Shown here one piece after another: positions 11,423 to 24,600 of a stretch of 64,000 nucleotides of DNA; positions within the stretch are counted from its first letter, which is position 1; every line of letters starts with the position of its first letter. The notes beneath the pieces are model-generated. The model was not told the origin of the DNA. It was given only the letters and a program-made list of their open reading frames with translations, and searched no databases. The stretch is from Camarhynchus parvulus (lineage: Eukaryota > Chordata > Aves > Passeriformes > Thraupidae): assembly GCF_901933205.1 (NCBI RefSeq), contig NC_044574.1, positions 18,151,733 through 18,215,732 of the forward strand, in the 5' to 3' direction. The position numbers and the translations under genes are program-made.

Positions 11423-14400
11423 TTGGGGTACTTCTATTTAATCCTGCTGGTAACCAAAAGACAAAGAACTTAGACCCAGATGTTCAGCTGCAGTAAATTA
11501 AGGCCTCTCCACAGGTTTTAACAGAGCTATACAGATTTATGCTAGCTAGGGACCTGGTCCTCTCCTCTTAGTGTGTTTTGATGCTTAAGATGAGAACAGC
11601 AGCTCCTACACAGTGTGTCTGCACCACCCTGTCCCAGGACTAAGAGCAGTCCAGCCACAGGCCAGCAAGGGCTAATTCCTCCTTACCAAGTGAGTTTTGC
11701 AGCTGAGCACTACATTGCTATGACTAAGACACTGAGCTTAAAAGTGGTTCGGGCTTATCTTGTCTAAAATGTGGTACATGCTGAGCTTGCATTCCCTACT
11801 GGAAATATACTGACATTATTTGTTCATGTCAAGTGCACCTTCAGTTTAAAAGTTATCCCCGCTGAAGTTAACACAAGTTATACCTTGAGCCTGTGTAGCA
11901 GCTAGATGCACAGCCAAAACCCCACAGGATGTGCCTAACCCCAAGAATAATAAGAAAATTGAAACCATTTGAATACTAAACCAGAGATGGGACCCTGCAG
12001 ATCACTGGGTTCAACATGGCTTACATTTTCCTGGCTAAAATAGCCTCCCTTTGTATTGAGATATTTTTCTCTGCTCTTTCAGCACTCAAATTGATAGGGA
12101 ATAAAGAGGGGAAGGGAGCTGTAGATTGGAAAGAGCCCAGGATGAGAGTGTCCAAGCCTGAGAGGAGCGGGAGGGACCACTCATGTTTAGGAAGCAATGA
12201 AATCCTGTTTTGTAAACGTACATGAGGATTACACACACCACCAGGGGGTAAGGAGGGGAAAGAAGGGGAGAGAGGAAGAGAAAACAGGGAGACAAGAAAG
12301 TAAACATGGTTGCGCTTGATTCTACACATGAAGGAGTAGGGGAAAGAACACCCCACCACGAAGTATTTTAAGTAAAAAAGAGCTAGCTACCTGTAAGTGA
12401 GCAATACTGCCAAGTCTTATTCACCTGAAGTACCAAAACACCAGAGTGCAATGAGCACCACAAAGTTTACAACTACATCTGGCCTTGCTCCGTTTTGATG
12501 GCCAAGAGTGCTGTAAATCCGAGTGCTGGGGGCACAGGGAGCACAATGCCAACTCCAGCTTGGCTCCCTTGGATTAGAGCAGCACAAACCAAGCATCACC
12601 TGGCAAAGCCGGTGGAGTTAAACAAGGACAGATTAAGTGTAAGTGAGAAGGAAATCAGGCCCTTTATTTCTGCCCCTCCTTCCCTGAGAAAAACTAAATA
12701 CATTCCTTTTCCCTCAGACGCGTCAATAGCAATAGCTTAAACTGCCCTAATCAGGTTTCACCATTGGCAATGCGGAAATGTTTATTTCCATTAGGCTGAG
12801 TCTATAAAATCTTGCTTTCATTCCTGTGCTTCTACCGTTCCAAAACAGCAAAGCCTGACAATTTAAGTCTCTGACAAGCAAGCTTAATACTGAGACATTT
12901 GAAAAAAAAAAAAATCCATACAAAGAAAGCTCTTAAGACAAGATAGGCTGAGTGTCTGCACCACAAATGGTTTGTTTCAGCTATCTCTTTGCCTCCTGTA
13001 AGGCGGAAATCAGACAGCTTACTGGCTTAGCTTGTTAGGCCAGGTTAAAGGGATGCAACGCTGAAAGGCTCTTACAGAAGCTTACCCTTGGACTAAAAAT
13101 AGCAGGCACTAGAGAATTATCTTAAATACTACCAAACTTGTTCTGCACTGTGAATGCAGATAACTGTAATATGTTTCCATTTTTGGTAGTTTTAGAGCTT
13201 TTTTAAGTTATGCTCACTTTAGCTGACTATTTAATTAGTTTCTGATTCTATTTGCTACTTTTCCTCTCAGAGATATAGCCTGAGGGGTACTTTGCCTATG
13301 AATCCTTTGTATTTAGCAGTGTTGCTATTGTTAACATCTAATGAGCTGTTGGATTTGCCAAACATCCAGTATAGGTACAAACGCTTCTTTGAAATATAAA
13401 AGTTTAACACATAGCAAATAGCAAATCAAAAGATACTCTAACGCAGCATCCTCACTCTCTCATTGCATGTCTCATCAAAAGAGAACAAAAACAAAAATCT
13501 CCTTTATTACATTTAATTCTGAAATTCAAAAATTCATATTTGAGTGAGACAATTTTAGCTCCTTGTCCGTGACTTTAGAAGAAAACGAAATGATTTTTAG
13601 TACCATAAGAAGACTTGTGCATATGACTAAAGCTCCACAGTCTGACATGGATACCCGCCAGCTGAACTGTGGAGTTAGCAGTATTTTCTTTGGAGTAAAA
13701 CTGCAAGATCCTACAATTTTTAATGAAGCCACCTCATCTTTACAACACATAAACTGATATTTTGGTGTGTTTTTTAAGATACAAGCAGTTTCTCTTAAAG
13801 GTCTGTTAAGCAGGATACCCATTCATCTGCTCCTCACTGAAACCATGACAAGATATCAAAAAAAAGAAACTCCAAAGCAAAGCACAAATGCTCTCTGTCC
13901 TTACATACATCTCACTCGTGCTACAGCCAGTCTGAAAGACATCACCACAGAAACCAGTCATGCGGCGTAACACCCCTGCTGCTGCTGTTGCCTCAACTTT
14001 GCACTTCTGCAGATAACACCACTGTGGGTACTCGCTGTACGAGCTCAGATCAGAACATCACAGGACTGAAGCAGCAAGAGCCTCTGCACACTGATTCCTG
14101 CCCACTGCCTCCACATGATGCCCCCAGTACTACACCAGTCTTGGCATCCAGATGATTGCTGTAACAGGAGCACCAAATGGAAACTGATTCAGACACACAT
14201 TTTAGCATGTTTTCCATTTTAGCATGTTCTTCCCTCCTTTGCAGCTCTTTAGTATGAGTAATTTGTAACATTATTTAAAAATCTCAACTTGAGTGAGGCC
14301 AACTTCTAGACGAAGCTCTGGGCAAGGTCAGGCTAAAAGCCATCCATGCAGCTGAACAGAAGTGTCTTCCCTTACTGGGCAGACGTCACATCCGACTGCC

Positions 14401-17400
14401 TTGGAGCTGGTAAAGCCTGTCCCCTCAGACACAATTTTTCTTTGACTTTCTTTTCAGGGTGAGGAATGTTTTCACTTTTAAATAGCGGTGGCATTCACAG
14501 ATTCCCTCACCAGATATATGCACTGTGTCTTTATAAGCTCACACGTAGTGGCATAACCCAGCCACGTCCTGCAACTGCCATTAAAACCCTCCATATGTCT
14601 GCATTTGGGAAGCAAGTTTTCTTTTTGAGTAAGGAGTTAAGTTCACAGCCTCTCTGCTGAATAAACAACATGTCTGTTGTCACCTGGCTGCTGAGCGACT
14701 CCTGTCTTTGAAAATATGCACTCAGTGATTTTAGATATCTATCTCTCAGCCTTTCCTTCCACTGTCATTCATCAAAAATCATGCTCCATCTTCATTATGA
14801 TGATTAACACTACTATCCATCTCCTGCAATTTGAAAAGTAGCATTCCAGCACTACCAACGAAACACCCCCATTGCACTGAATGATCTCCAGTCACATATC
14901 AAGGGAAAGTATCTGCAGAAAGTACTCACAGTTCAAACAGACAAGATCAAGAAAGGAGGATTATAATGCTTGCTTTATAGAAGGGGATTTGATGCTCACA
15001 GATTAGTCAGCTTCTCCAGGCCACAGTGCCTGTAGGCCATAGGCATGGTGGGAGAGCAACACCACCACCATCCCTGCAGGGGACATTTCACCAACAACAA
15101 CAGCGCACAAATTCCCCATCCCTAAATACTTTCAGCTGAACTTCTAGTTGTCAGAAGAAGACTGAAAAACTGGTTGTCAAGAGTGTTGGAGTCACAGCCC
15201 ACAGCTAAAAGAAGTTTACTTCGTACATTCACAGAACTTGGTTAGTTTGCCATTTTTTTGTACAGAAAATGACACCATAATATTTGCTCACTTAATACTA
15301 GCATTCCAGAATGGAAATTTCCAGACAAAGTTGACACAGAGAGAGTAGCGAACAGACACACAGAACAAGGCTTGTGTGTAAGATACAACTCTGTTATCAG
15401 CAAGACAAAGGTATCTCTGTGATGCAGTGGATGTTAGGGAGAACATCAGGGCTACAGCAAAAGAGATAAGTTTGGACCACTGGAAAAGGACACAGTCATG
15501 ACTGAGTTCAAAAGTGAGCATGGAGGCCATTCATTTTAACATGAAGAGCCAGGCCAATCCTCTAAAATGCAGGAGGAAGAGGCTATAATAGAATAGCAAC
15601 TCAGTAAGTGTCTTGGAAAAACAAAGGGCCCACAAAATATATTGCTTGAGTGGGGCCTTCTCTTTGCATAACTTACTTTGGGGATATAAAAACCAGAAAA
15701 CATCCAAAGCCTGTAAGGTAAGTCTTTACCTGTAGAGATAATCAAAGAACGATATGAAGGAGAAAGTGAACTGACGATTCGGCAGAGCTTTCATCTTGGA
15801 AGACTCACAAGTTACTACAAAGCTATGTAGGAAAATATTTCACTTTAGACTTTGGATGGCGCTTGGAATCAAAAATGATCACAAAAGCAGTCCTTGTTGA
15901 TTCCCACCAGCCTGCCATGATGGCACCTGTACTGAATAAGGCTCCCAAGCTGCAGAGCCTACAGGAGGGCAGAGCATGGAGTGTCTGCCATGTGCCTGAC
16001 AGAAAAAGAAAGAAAGAAAAAAGCTGTTGTGTTACTGCCTTGTTTTTTACTGTATACTCTTTCCATTCTTTTCTTTGCTAGTGAAGAGACTACACTTTCT
16101 TGCTACAGTAGTAGCTCAAGATCAGGGATCTGCTGCCAGGGACCTTCGGAGCTGAAGTGACAGCCTGGGATGTGGCACTCCTTTACAGACTTTCGTATGT
16201 AAGCCTGTGTCACCTACCAGAGCCTGAGAAAGGTCATCATGAAGTCCGAAGAAAGTCAAACAGCAGTGACAAAGGAAGAAAGTGTCTTTGGCACAGTATC
16301 AGGGATAAAATGCCTTTCTCAAAGGCATTTGTGGGATATCAGGCAGAGTGAATTGGAATTAGGATGAGGAATTGTGCCATTAACACCAGCAACAGATTAA
16401 ATGCTGATGATTTTCCTTGTGTATAAGGTGGAAGAAGACAAGTTAGATATTGTGTGTTTATTGAAGCAAGAAGGTTAGAGATAAGATATAATCTAATCAA
16501 ACCATGGAATGCAATACGGGAAGATAGTCAAGAGTTCCGAGTCTGAATCAGTGGGTTTGTCTAATATTTCTAGGTACAATTACCCCTGATGCAAAACAAT
16601 TACTGGATTTCAGAGGAGAACACCAGGTGAAGTGGCCCTGATCCTTCATTATTTGAGTATCTTTAAAAACTGGAAAGGACACCTGCACATATTCAAAGCA
16701 TTCAAGCAGCAGGAGGAAGACATCTCCAGCAATTTTGGAGCGTACAAATTGGGCACCAGGAATTGCATTTTCTTTGCACAGAAACAATTCAAATGGATTC
16801 AAACATTTAAATATTTTCTAGGTTTCCACTGCAAGTCTATGAGCATCTTCACTCCTTTGCTATTGAAAAAAAAAGCATGTAATTATACTACAGTACTGTC
16901 TGTGAAATGCAGAAGTTTGTAATGAAATCTGTTTTTCTCTTTAGAGGTCATTCACACTTAATTCTTAAGAGCTGACTCTCTAGGGACAACAGTGGTGAAG
17001 ACTAAAGTGGACTACCTCCAAATCTTTACAAGTTTGATTTTCACAAAGATTTAATTTTTTTTATTTATTTACATTTTTATTTGGAATACACCAGCACTGT
17101 TGAGGGTGGTCCTAAAGAAATAACAGTACATTATGAGCCTGAATCAGAAATGACTAGAGAATATAATGGAGTTCTGTACAATACGTTTGCAGGATGTCTT
17201 TGTAAGAGTTCTTTCAAAGACAGATTTTGGGGAGGAATTGGGAAAACCTAGCCACTCTGTTGAAAGGGATAGAAGGGCAATGAATTCTACTGTAGGATCT
17301 CTTCTTTTGCTGACTCAGCGAAGACACGTTTGTCATTCAAAGACAAATTAGAAAAAGGCATGGATCGTGCTACATAGATGCTTCGTCTCAGTTATCAGCC

Positions 17401-18668
17401 ACATACAGCCAGCTTCCAGTACATCTACCTCCAAGTGCATCTGAAAAAAAGCAATCTCTTTTGGTGGATGTGGACAGAACGCCTTTGTCAAAATATGAGT
17501 TTGAGCAAATACAGCAAAGCGGTTTAGCACAGGGAGGATTTGTCCCTGCAGAAATTGACACAAATTCCTTTAGGACAGGGGCAGCCACCCCAACCACATA
17601 GCTGGGATTGCCAGTAGATAGAATTAGGGAAACTGGAAGGTAACACTGTGGCCTAATGTAAACTCTTAAATCTGCTGTAAACACAGCTGTAACACTGGCA
17701 CACAATAAAACTGGTATCTGTCACTGCACTCCCAGAAGCAGGTCTAGGGAAGGACAAGACACATGATTATTGTCATCTCTGTGGATTTGATTTGAGGAAA
17801 AATCCAAGCTGGCAGAAATTGTGGCAAACAGGTAGCATTCTAGTGATGGAGAGTAGCTGGAGTGATCATGCAGGAAAGAATAATGGGAGATCAAGAGGAA
17901 GGGTCCAGTTTGAAGTTCCTGCTAGGTGTATAGTGCAACATGGAGTAGCAGCCCTGAGAAGGCAGCATTCTTGGATGTTTCAAGCTGGAAAGACCAATAC
18001 CCACAAAAGCAATTTATTAGTAAGTTTTTGACATCCATATCTTTAAGAACATACATCCATCACTTTCAAAGACATGGTTTAGGAAATAGGAGCTATTACA
18101 GGCTTAAGTTTAGGGGCATGTCTATTTCCTTCTTTAGCTGTGGGCTTAAAAATCAAAGCTTCACAAGTCTAATCTTCTGCGAGATCCTGAAAGAGAAAAA
18201 CCTCTGCACATCACGGGGCTTCCCACAACAAACCCTCTTGGGTCTACATGGAGCCCAGAAAGGCAGCTCAAGTACATCTGGACAGTGTTCACAGAGCTGC
18301 ACATGCCAGGAGCAGTTCTGTAAAGTGATGCTGATGGTCCAGCAGAGAATTAGCTCCCTTGTGGTCTATTACCTCTGATCATACTGGGGTTGAACTGACC
18401 AGTGTGGATACTCTGACATGGTTCCAGTTGCAATAGAGTGCAGATTCCTGGAAATCACTTGTGTCTGTACAGGACATAGCCAAACAGTCCTTTCCAGCAC
18501 AATTCTGAAAACACAATACAGAGATGCTAACTAACTCTGCAGGAACATCTTTGGTACAGTACAGTCATCTTCAGCCAGAGCTCATAGCCCAAAAGGATCC
18601 CAGCTCACTCTTCCAAATCTACTCCAGTATCCCTTCATCACTTTCTCTGTGTGCTGTGCCTGTGTTCC
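11423..18668. other. Intron 2 sequence with minor repeats
   Basis: No gene. It holds an A13 run (12902-12914), a tandem duplication at 14199-14233 and a short (GAAA)n at 16005-16022. The rest appears single-copy. Confidence 0.6.
14199..14233. repeat. 17/18-bp tandem duplication
   Basis: ATTTTAGCATGTTTTCC is followed directly by ATTTTAGCATGTTCTTCC; the copies differ by one inserted base. Confidence 0.9.
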
Positions 18669-18697
18669 TCTGAGAGAGAGGTTTGCTCTCTCTCAGA
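18669..18697. other. Perfect 12-bp inverted repeat with 5-nt loop
   Basis: The left arm TCTGAGAGAGAG and the right arm CTCTCTCTCAGA are exact reverse complements around GTTTG. It would form a stable hairpin on either strand. It is too short for a microRNA precursor, and no transcript evidence exists here. Confidence 0.9.
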
Positions 18698-21600
18698 ACA
18701 GAGCCTAGGAGGAGCATTAATATTGAGTGAAAGCTAATAAATGCCCCCACAGCAGCCATCAGCACTAGGCAGAGGCATACATATGGCCTTGCAAGAGTTC
18801 ACCCTGATCTGGCTGAAGAGTACTCTGTCTGAGCTAACACACCCTCTCTGACCAGTTATAAAGGGACTAGAGCATCTTCCAAACGATAACATTTCTTAGC
18901 TTCCTGGTCTTCTGTGGCCTTTTGTCCAGCTGAGTTTTAATTTTTTTTTTTAATTTAATTTTCTTCTTCATCTCAGGTTTGGAGATAAATAAGTCTCCAT
19001 GTTGGGATATACTACTTAAGGCAGCTTCTCCTTGGGTTTGGTAGTTCCACATCACATTGGCACAACTGCAGCTCTGACCTGTGTTGTTTCCTGGACTAGG
19101 CAAGCTCAGCCGGCTGTAGCTGCCTCCCAGCTGCCTGGGAGGAAGAGGAGTCTGGTAAAAGAGCAGTGCTCACAGACCTCCAAAGGAAAAGTAAGTTTGG
19201 TTTATCTTCACCCACAACCCCAAGGACCAGTTCTTTTCTTCTTTCACTACCTTTGCTCCTTCCAAGGACTTCAAAGGGCACACCATAAAACTGGGATGGG
19301 CTGGTCACTAGTACACACAGACTCTCCACCTACTACAGGCTTTTTAGACATTATCACAAAACAAGTAAATAAACACAGTGTTTAATAACTCAAGGGAAAA
19401 AAAAGAGTGTGCCCCAGCATCACAACCAAGGAACTTCCCATGCCAGCTACTAAAAGGCCACATGGAAGTACTGAAATTACCCCTAATTCATGATATGAGA
19501 CTTTCAAGAGGGTTAGGTATCCAGTGACAATGTTTAAAAGTAAATGCACAAAGAAGTAATATGCCTCTAGAACTGTAACAAAAAGATTGCATAGAAAGTT
19601 ATGCATTATGGATGATTTAGCAATATCATAGATAGCAAAGGCTCCAGCAAAAAGAGTGAAATCATCCCTATCTTTCCATTTGTCGGCAGAATTTTAACAA
19701 GGGGCTCCTGGGAGCTCTTGGGGGCTCCTCCATGGCTCAACAGACAAATTAACTCATCAAAGGGAAGGTAGGGATGATTAACTAACAAGAGCCCCCTCCA
19801 GCCCATCACTGGTACATGGTTATTTCACCCAGATGGTGTTCACCTACCTGAAACTGGTAATGACAGTCTCAGACCGGATTTACAGAAAAACATAGATAAT
19901 AAGGTGCCGCAAGAGTGACATGATAGGAGTTATTGGTCTGTGATGCCCCAGACTGCGCCAGAGGCAGCAGAGCTGTTTGTAATGTTAGTCTCTGTTTTGT
20001 AACGTTATCCTCTCCACCCAAGAGATTTCCTGCTGCAAATGGGAGACTTGGTCTTCAGAGAAGCATTTGACCTGACCCTTCCTATAGGAGAGTGGGATCA
20101 ACAGCAAAGAAAATGACAAGATGTGGCAACACTCCCATCACATACAAGCAGAAGCACTTTGACACCCTTTCATTGGAAATGGATGAATGTTTCTGCAGTG
20201 CTAAGGGAAAAAATCCACAAGTTTTTTTGGCTTTTTCCCAGATGCAATTGATGTGACAATTGCCAATGTTTTGTCTGATGTCTTCATACTAATGTGAAGA
20301 GTGATTGTTGAGCTTTTAAGGACAGTCAATACAGCCAAGAAAATTCACACCAGTCCTGGTGAGAGAAAAAACAGCAAAGCAAACACAAAGCCAGAAAAAG
20401 AATTTCAAAAATGCATACGTTTCCCCCAGACAAGTAAAAATAAAAGCCTGTTGCTCCCTTGTGTATGCCTGGAGGGTCAAATGCCTAACAGAGCACTTCC
20501 AAGCAGAGGTCAGGAAGCATGCACTTATGTTTTGTTTATGAAAATAATTGCATATGCATCCATTTCAACCTGACAACTTTACAGTTCCACTAGTCCAACA
20601 ATAAGCCCATGAAAATGGACAAGCTCGGTACCTGCGGAAACTAAGATTAGGCCAAGTAGGTTTCCTTATTTGAAAATTTGTCATGAAAACCAAGGCCAGA
20701 CTGAGAACCTTTGACTGCCACCCATCTTCCTCTGAAAACTAGCATTTGGCAATAACAGGCTTCTAGCCATATAGAGGAATGTCTCAAAGAAATTCCATAG
20801 TTGCTTAGGACTACGGGCTAAGATTTTCAAAATGGGATCAGAAACTCCTTACCAGTACTAATAAAGTAATTTCAAGGAGGGAAGAAGCAGCAGCAGAGGA
20901 ACACAGAAATATTTCCTCAGCTTCTTGTTCCATGTAGTTCCTGAACAGGCTGGGTTGGGCCAAATGGCCTTGAGATCCCGTTTCCACTTCATCCACTCTG
21001 ATTCTGCAAAGCCCTCCCCTGCTCTAAGTTCATTCTTGATCCTTTACCACCCACACAGTCACCTGCACTATCTAGCTGCCTACGCCTCACCCAGAAGCCC
21101 TCTTAAAGTGGATACCAACAGACCAAAGATCCTGTTCACTAGTCTCAACACACAGGGCCTGGCAGAGTGGAGAACATCACTGCTAGATGTACCTAGCCAA
21201 GTGATATATATTTACAAGCAAAATAACCCCAAAAAAGCAGCCCCTAATACTAGGGCCTAAAACTCTTGTAATACCTGTTTTTCACATCTGGTCACTGGCT
21301 GCCCTGTGGAAATGTGCAAACCTGCAGCACTCTCACCAAAGCACAAATTCTAGTGAGATGTCTTGCTTCCGTAACATTTATTACCTAAGGTCTCTGATGC
21401 ACTTCCTGAGTCATTAGGTAACTGCTTATAGAGCAACATGGGAGAAGAAAAACTGGATTTTTGCAAAGGTTTTGGAGTAGTTTGAGAAAGAATTTTCTGT
21501 CCTCCAGGAGAAATTACCATTCCAGGAGAAAACTCCCATTGTTCCTTTCAGCAGCTTATGTGGAAGTTCCTCCGACCAACCCAATCCTCCAGATAACCAT

Positions 21601-24600
21601 TACCGCCACTTCCCTGACAAGAGGCAAGAACTTTTTTACCAAATTTCTCTATTTTTATTCAAGTCCGCCTCCTGTAGGAGAGATTTGCAGTCCCTCACAC
21701 TGTTTGATGGCAGCCCCTCCAAATCCTGATAAGATTTTGTATCACTGAGCTTTCAAGAAGCAGCTATGGCAACAGCCAGCAGTAGAAGTTCTCCCTGCCC
21801 ATATGACACCTCCAGGCCTATAATATGCCTAGAAGGGATGATCGTCCTAAACTCTGTGTGATAAGCTGGATGGCTGCGAGCATTTCAGGCAACTCAAACC
21901 TGTCATAAATCAACAAGGCAACAACACTCGCCAGAGGCTGCCACCGCGGCTCCTCACAGAAAATACTCTTCTTCTGATTATCGTCTTAGTGATTAGAAGT
22001 ACCCATTATGGACCAGCACCCCATTGTGTTACTCACAGTAAAGCACAAAAGCACAGATGTGTGTGAGGAAATGGAAGTATTATTCTAGTGCATCACACGG
22101 CTCATGCTTCATGACAACACCAAAATCTCAACAGGTTTTGGGTTTGTGCTTTCATAAACAAAACCCAGTGATTACTGCATGTGGTAAAAAGCAAACTCCA
22201 ATCATGGCCCTTCAGACTCATCACCGCCACAAAGTGCTAATTAATTTCTCAATCATTACGAAGCAAGACTGTTGCTCTGTTGTGTCAGAATGGAAAATTC
22301 AGCCAGAGCAACCAGCTATGTGTTGCAAAGGGGATGATTTCCACCGAGACCTGAACCCAGCCTCCATGGCTGAGTGTGCCTGCACACACAGTCACAGCTC
22401 CATGCCTGCCAAAGCTGCAGCCCCCACTTACAAAGGCACCAGGATCCTGCATGCACCTGCACACAGCTACCAAAATAAAAATTAGACACTGGAGAAAAAG
22501 AGGCCTATAAAGCTGGCAGGGGGCACTCCTCCAGAAAGGCTGCAAATTTCCAGTGCATTTGAGGATTACCCACAGTAGTACAACAAAAGCTACAAATAGG
22601 TAAATTTTCACAGACACATACAAACTCTTCTTTGTATTTTTTCCCTGTTCACAGGAAAAAAAAACAGTTCATCATGATTCAACACCAAAACTTTCTCCCT
22701 GCACCAAATATGCTCTGTGCAATTTCCTCCTCCTGACCTACACATGCACAATAGGTTAGTGGCACTAAGTAAAAAGAATTCCTAAATGAAGACTTGTGAT
22801 AATTTTATCCTTCTGTAATGGCATGGGCCAGAGTTAATGTTAAGTGGGATGGGGCAGCAGGGAAAGAGCACGCCAGGGTTAAGATGGACTGTTTAGTAGC
22901 AATTAGCAATGATGCATTGAGCAAAAATAGCAACAACGAAAAAAAAAGAGAAGAAGCTACAATAGAAACAAAACCATTAACAGAAATAAATTTAATTTAA
23001 CCAGTTAGCACTTGTCTATGAAAGGCAAACTTTCTGTTGCTGTTGGTAAGCCAAGGGGGAATTAAAAAAAACAGAAGAATCTTATCAGAAATATTTACTT
23101 CCCACTAGCAAGAAGTCTGGGATTGTTTTTCTAACAAAAGACAGAGCTACTGTCCCACATTTTCGTGACCCTCTCTGCAGTTCCAGGGAGAAAATATTTA
23201 GTTCAACATTATCGTAAGCTAGAATATGGCTCTATTTATGTGACAAGTTGACAACATACAATTTCATGCTTGTTGAACTGATCTGTGTTATATATTCACT
23301 GTGAATATTATGAAGCCTCACCATTATAAATATGAAACAGTATACACTTATTCAAAATAACTCCAGCAGTAGCAATTTATAGCTCAGTTGTTTGTGTGCT
23401 TATGAAGTCCAAATGCCACCTTAAGAAGCTGCATCTCACTAAAACAGATGTGGAGTGTGACTGTGACCAAAGTGGATTTAAGATGACCTCTGTGAAAGGA
23501 GGCTATTACATTTTTGTTTGTATGGCAGCTGACACCAGTTCATATTTAGCTCTGTAGCCAGTGGGAACACAGTGTAACACACTGTCCTCAAGGGCTGGTT
23601 TTAACACAGGCCAAGACATCCATCTAATGACCTAATTAGCTTACTACTGTTCTGGTGCGTGCTAGTCTTCCCTCTTAGAAAAGGCACAGGTGCTCTACAG
23701 AGCAGCAGCACAGCGAACATCTCAAGCCATGGCTGCTCTAGGTGAAATGTCTCCTTAATGAGACCGTGAAGTGGATCAGTCACATTTTCTTGATTGCATG
23801 CCTGGGGAACAGCCTTGGTGGCCACACACATCATACAATCAACTCCAAGCAATTGGTTTTTTGCTCATTCAGGACTTCGTTCCTGCCTGAAGGTTTCAAC
23901 CAACATGCCAGGTGGTTCTTGCATTAAAGCACTGTAGTTTGTCCAAGCAGGAAAGAAAAAAGGAGCACCAGCACACCTTGGTAAAAACTAGATACAGAGA
24001 ATTTGCATAAACTCTTTCCAATTACATAGCAGCTGGTTCGAGTAAAATAAATTCCACTTACTGCTTGAGCCTTATTAAATGTCAGCATAGCTAATCATAG
24101 ATTATCGTTTACATACATCATCCCACATAGACAGGATGTTATTGTGCTGGTCTCCTATTTAGCAGATATAGAGCCCTGAGTCAGGCCACAGACACTGGTA
24201 AAGGCAATGCATTCAAACACACAAGAAATGTGACACTGCTCCATTAGGAATATAAAAAGTCCATCACTTTTGTCAAGTGTCTGCTATCTTCTTTCCCTGG
24301 AAATAAGGGTCTTCTCCTAGCTTCACAAGTAGGCTTCATGATACATTGTTACCTTTTATCATCCTTATAAAGTTTCCTAACCTAAATCTGCATCTTTTGC
24401 CTTTTATGTTTATTGTTGTATTAAACCTATGACGTTGTCTGTTTCACTACTAAATCTATCCCATAACCACATACTGTACATTCATTTCTCTAGGACCTCA
24501 GTAGCTCTTATCTGCTCACTTTTATGATCGCTTATGAACTGTTAGGAATAGCAACTGGCAGGAACGTTTGTAAAGTCATCTCAGACTGAACTCAGCCTTC

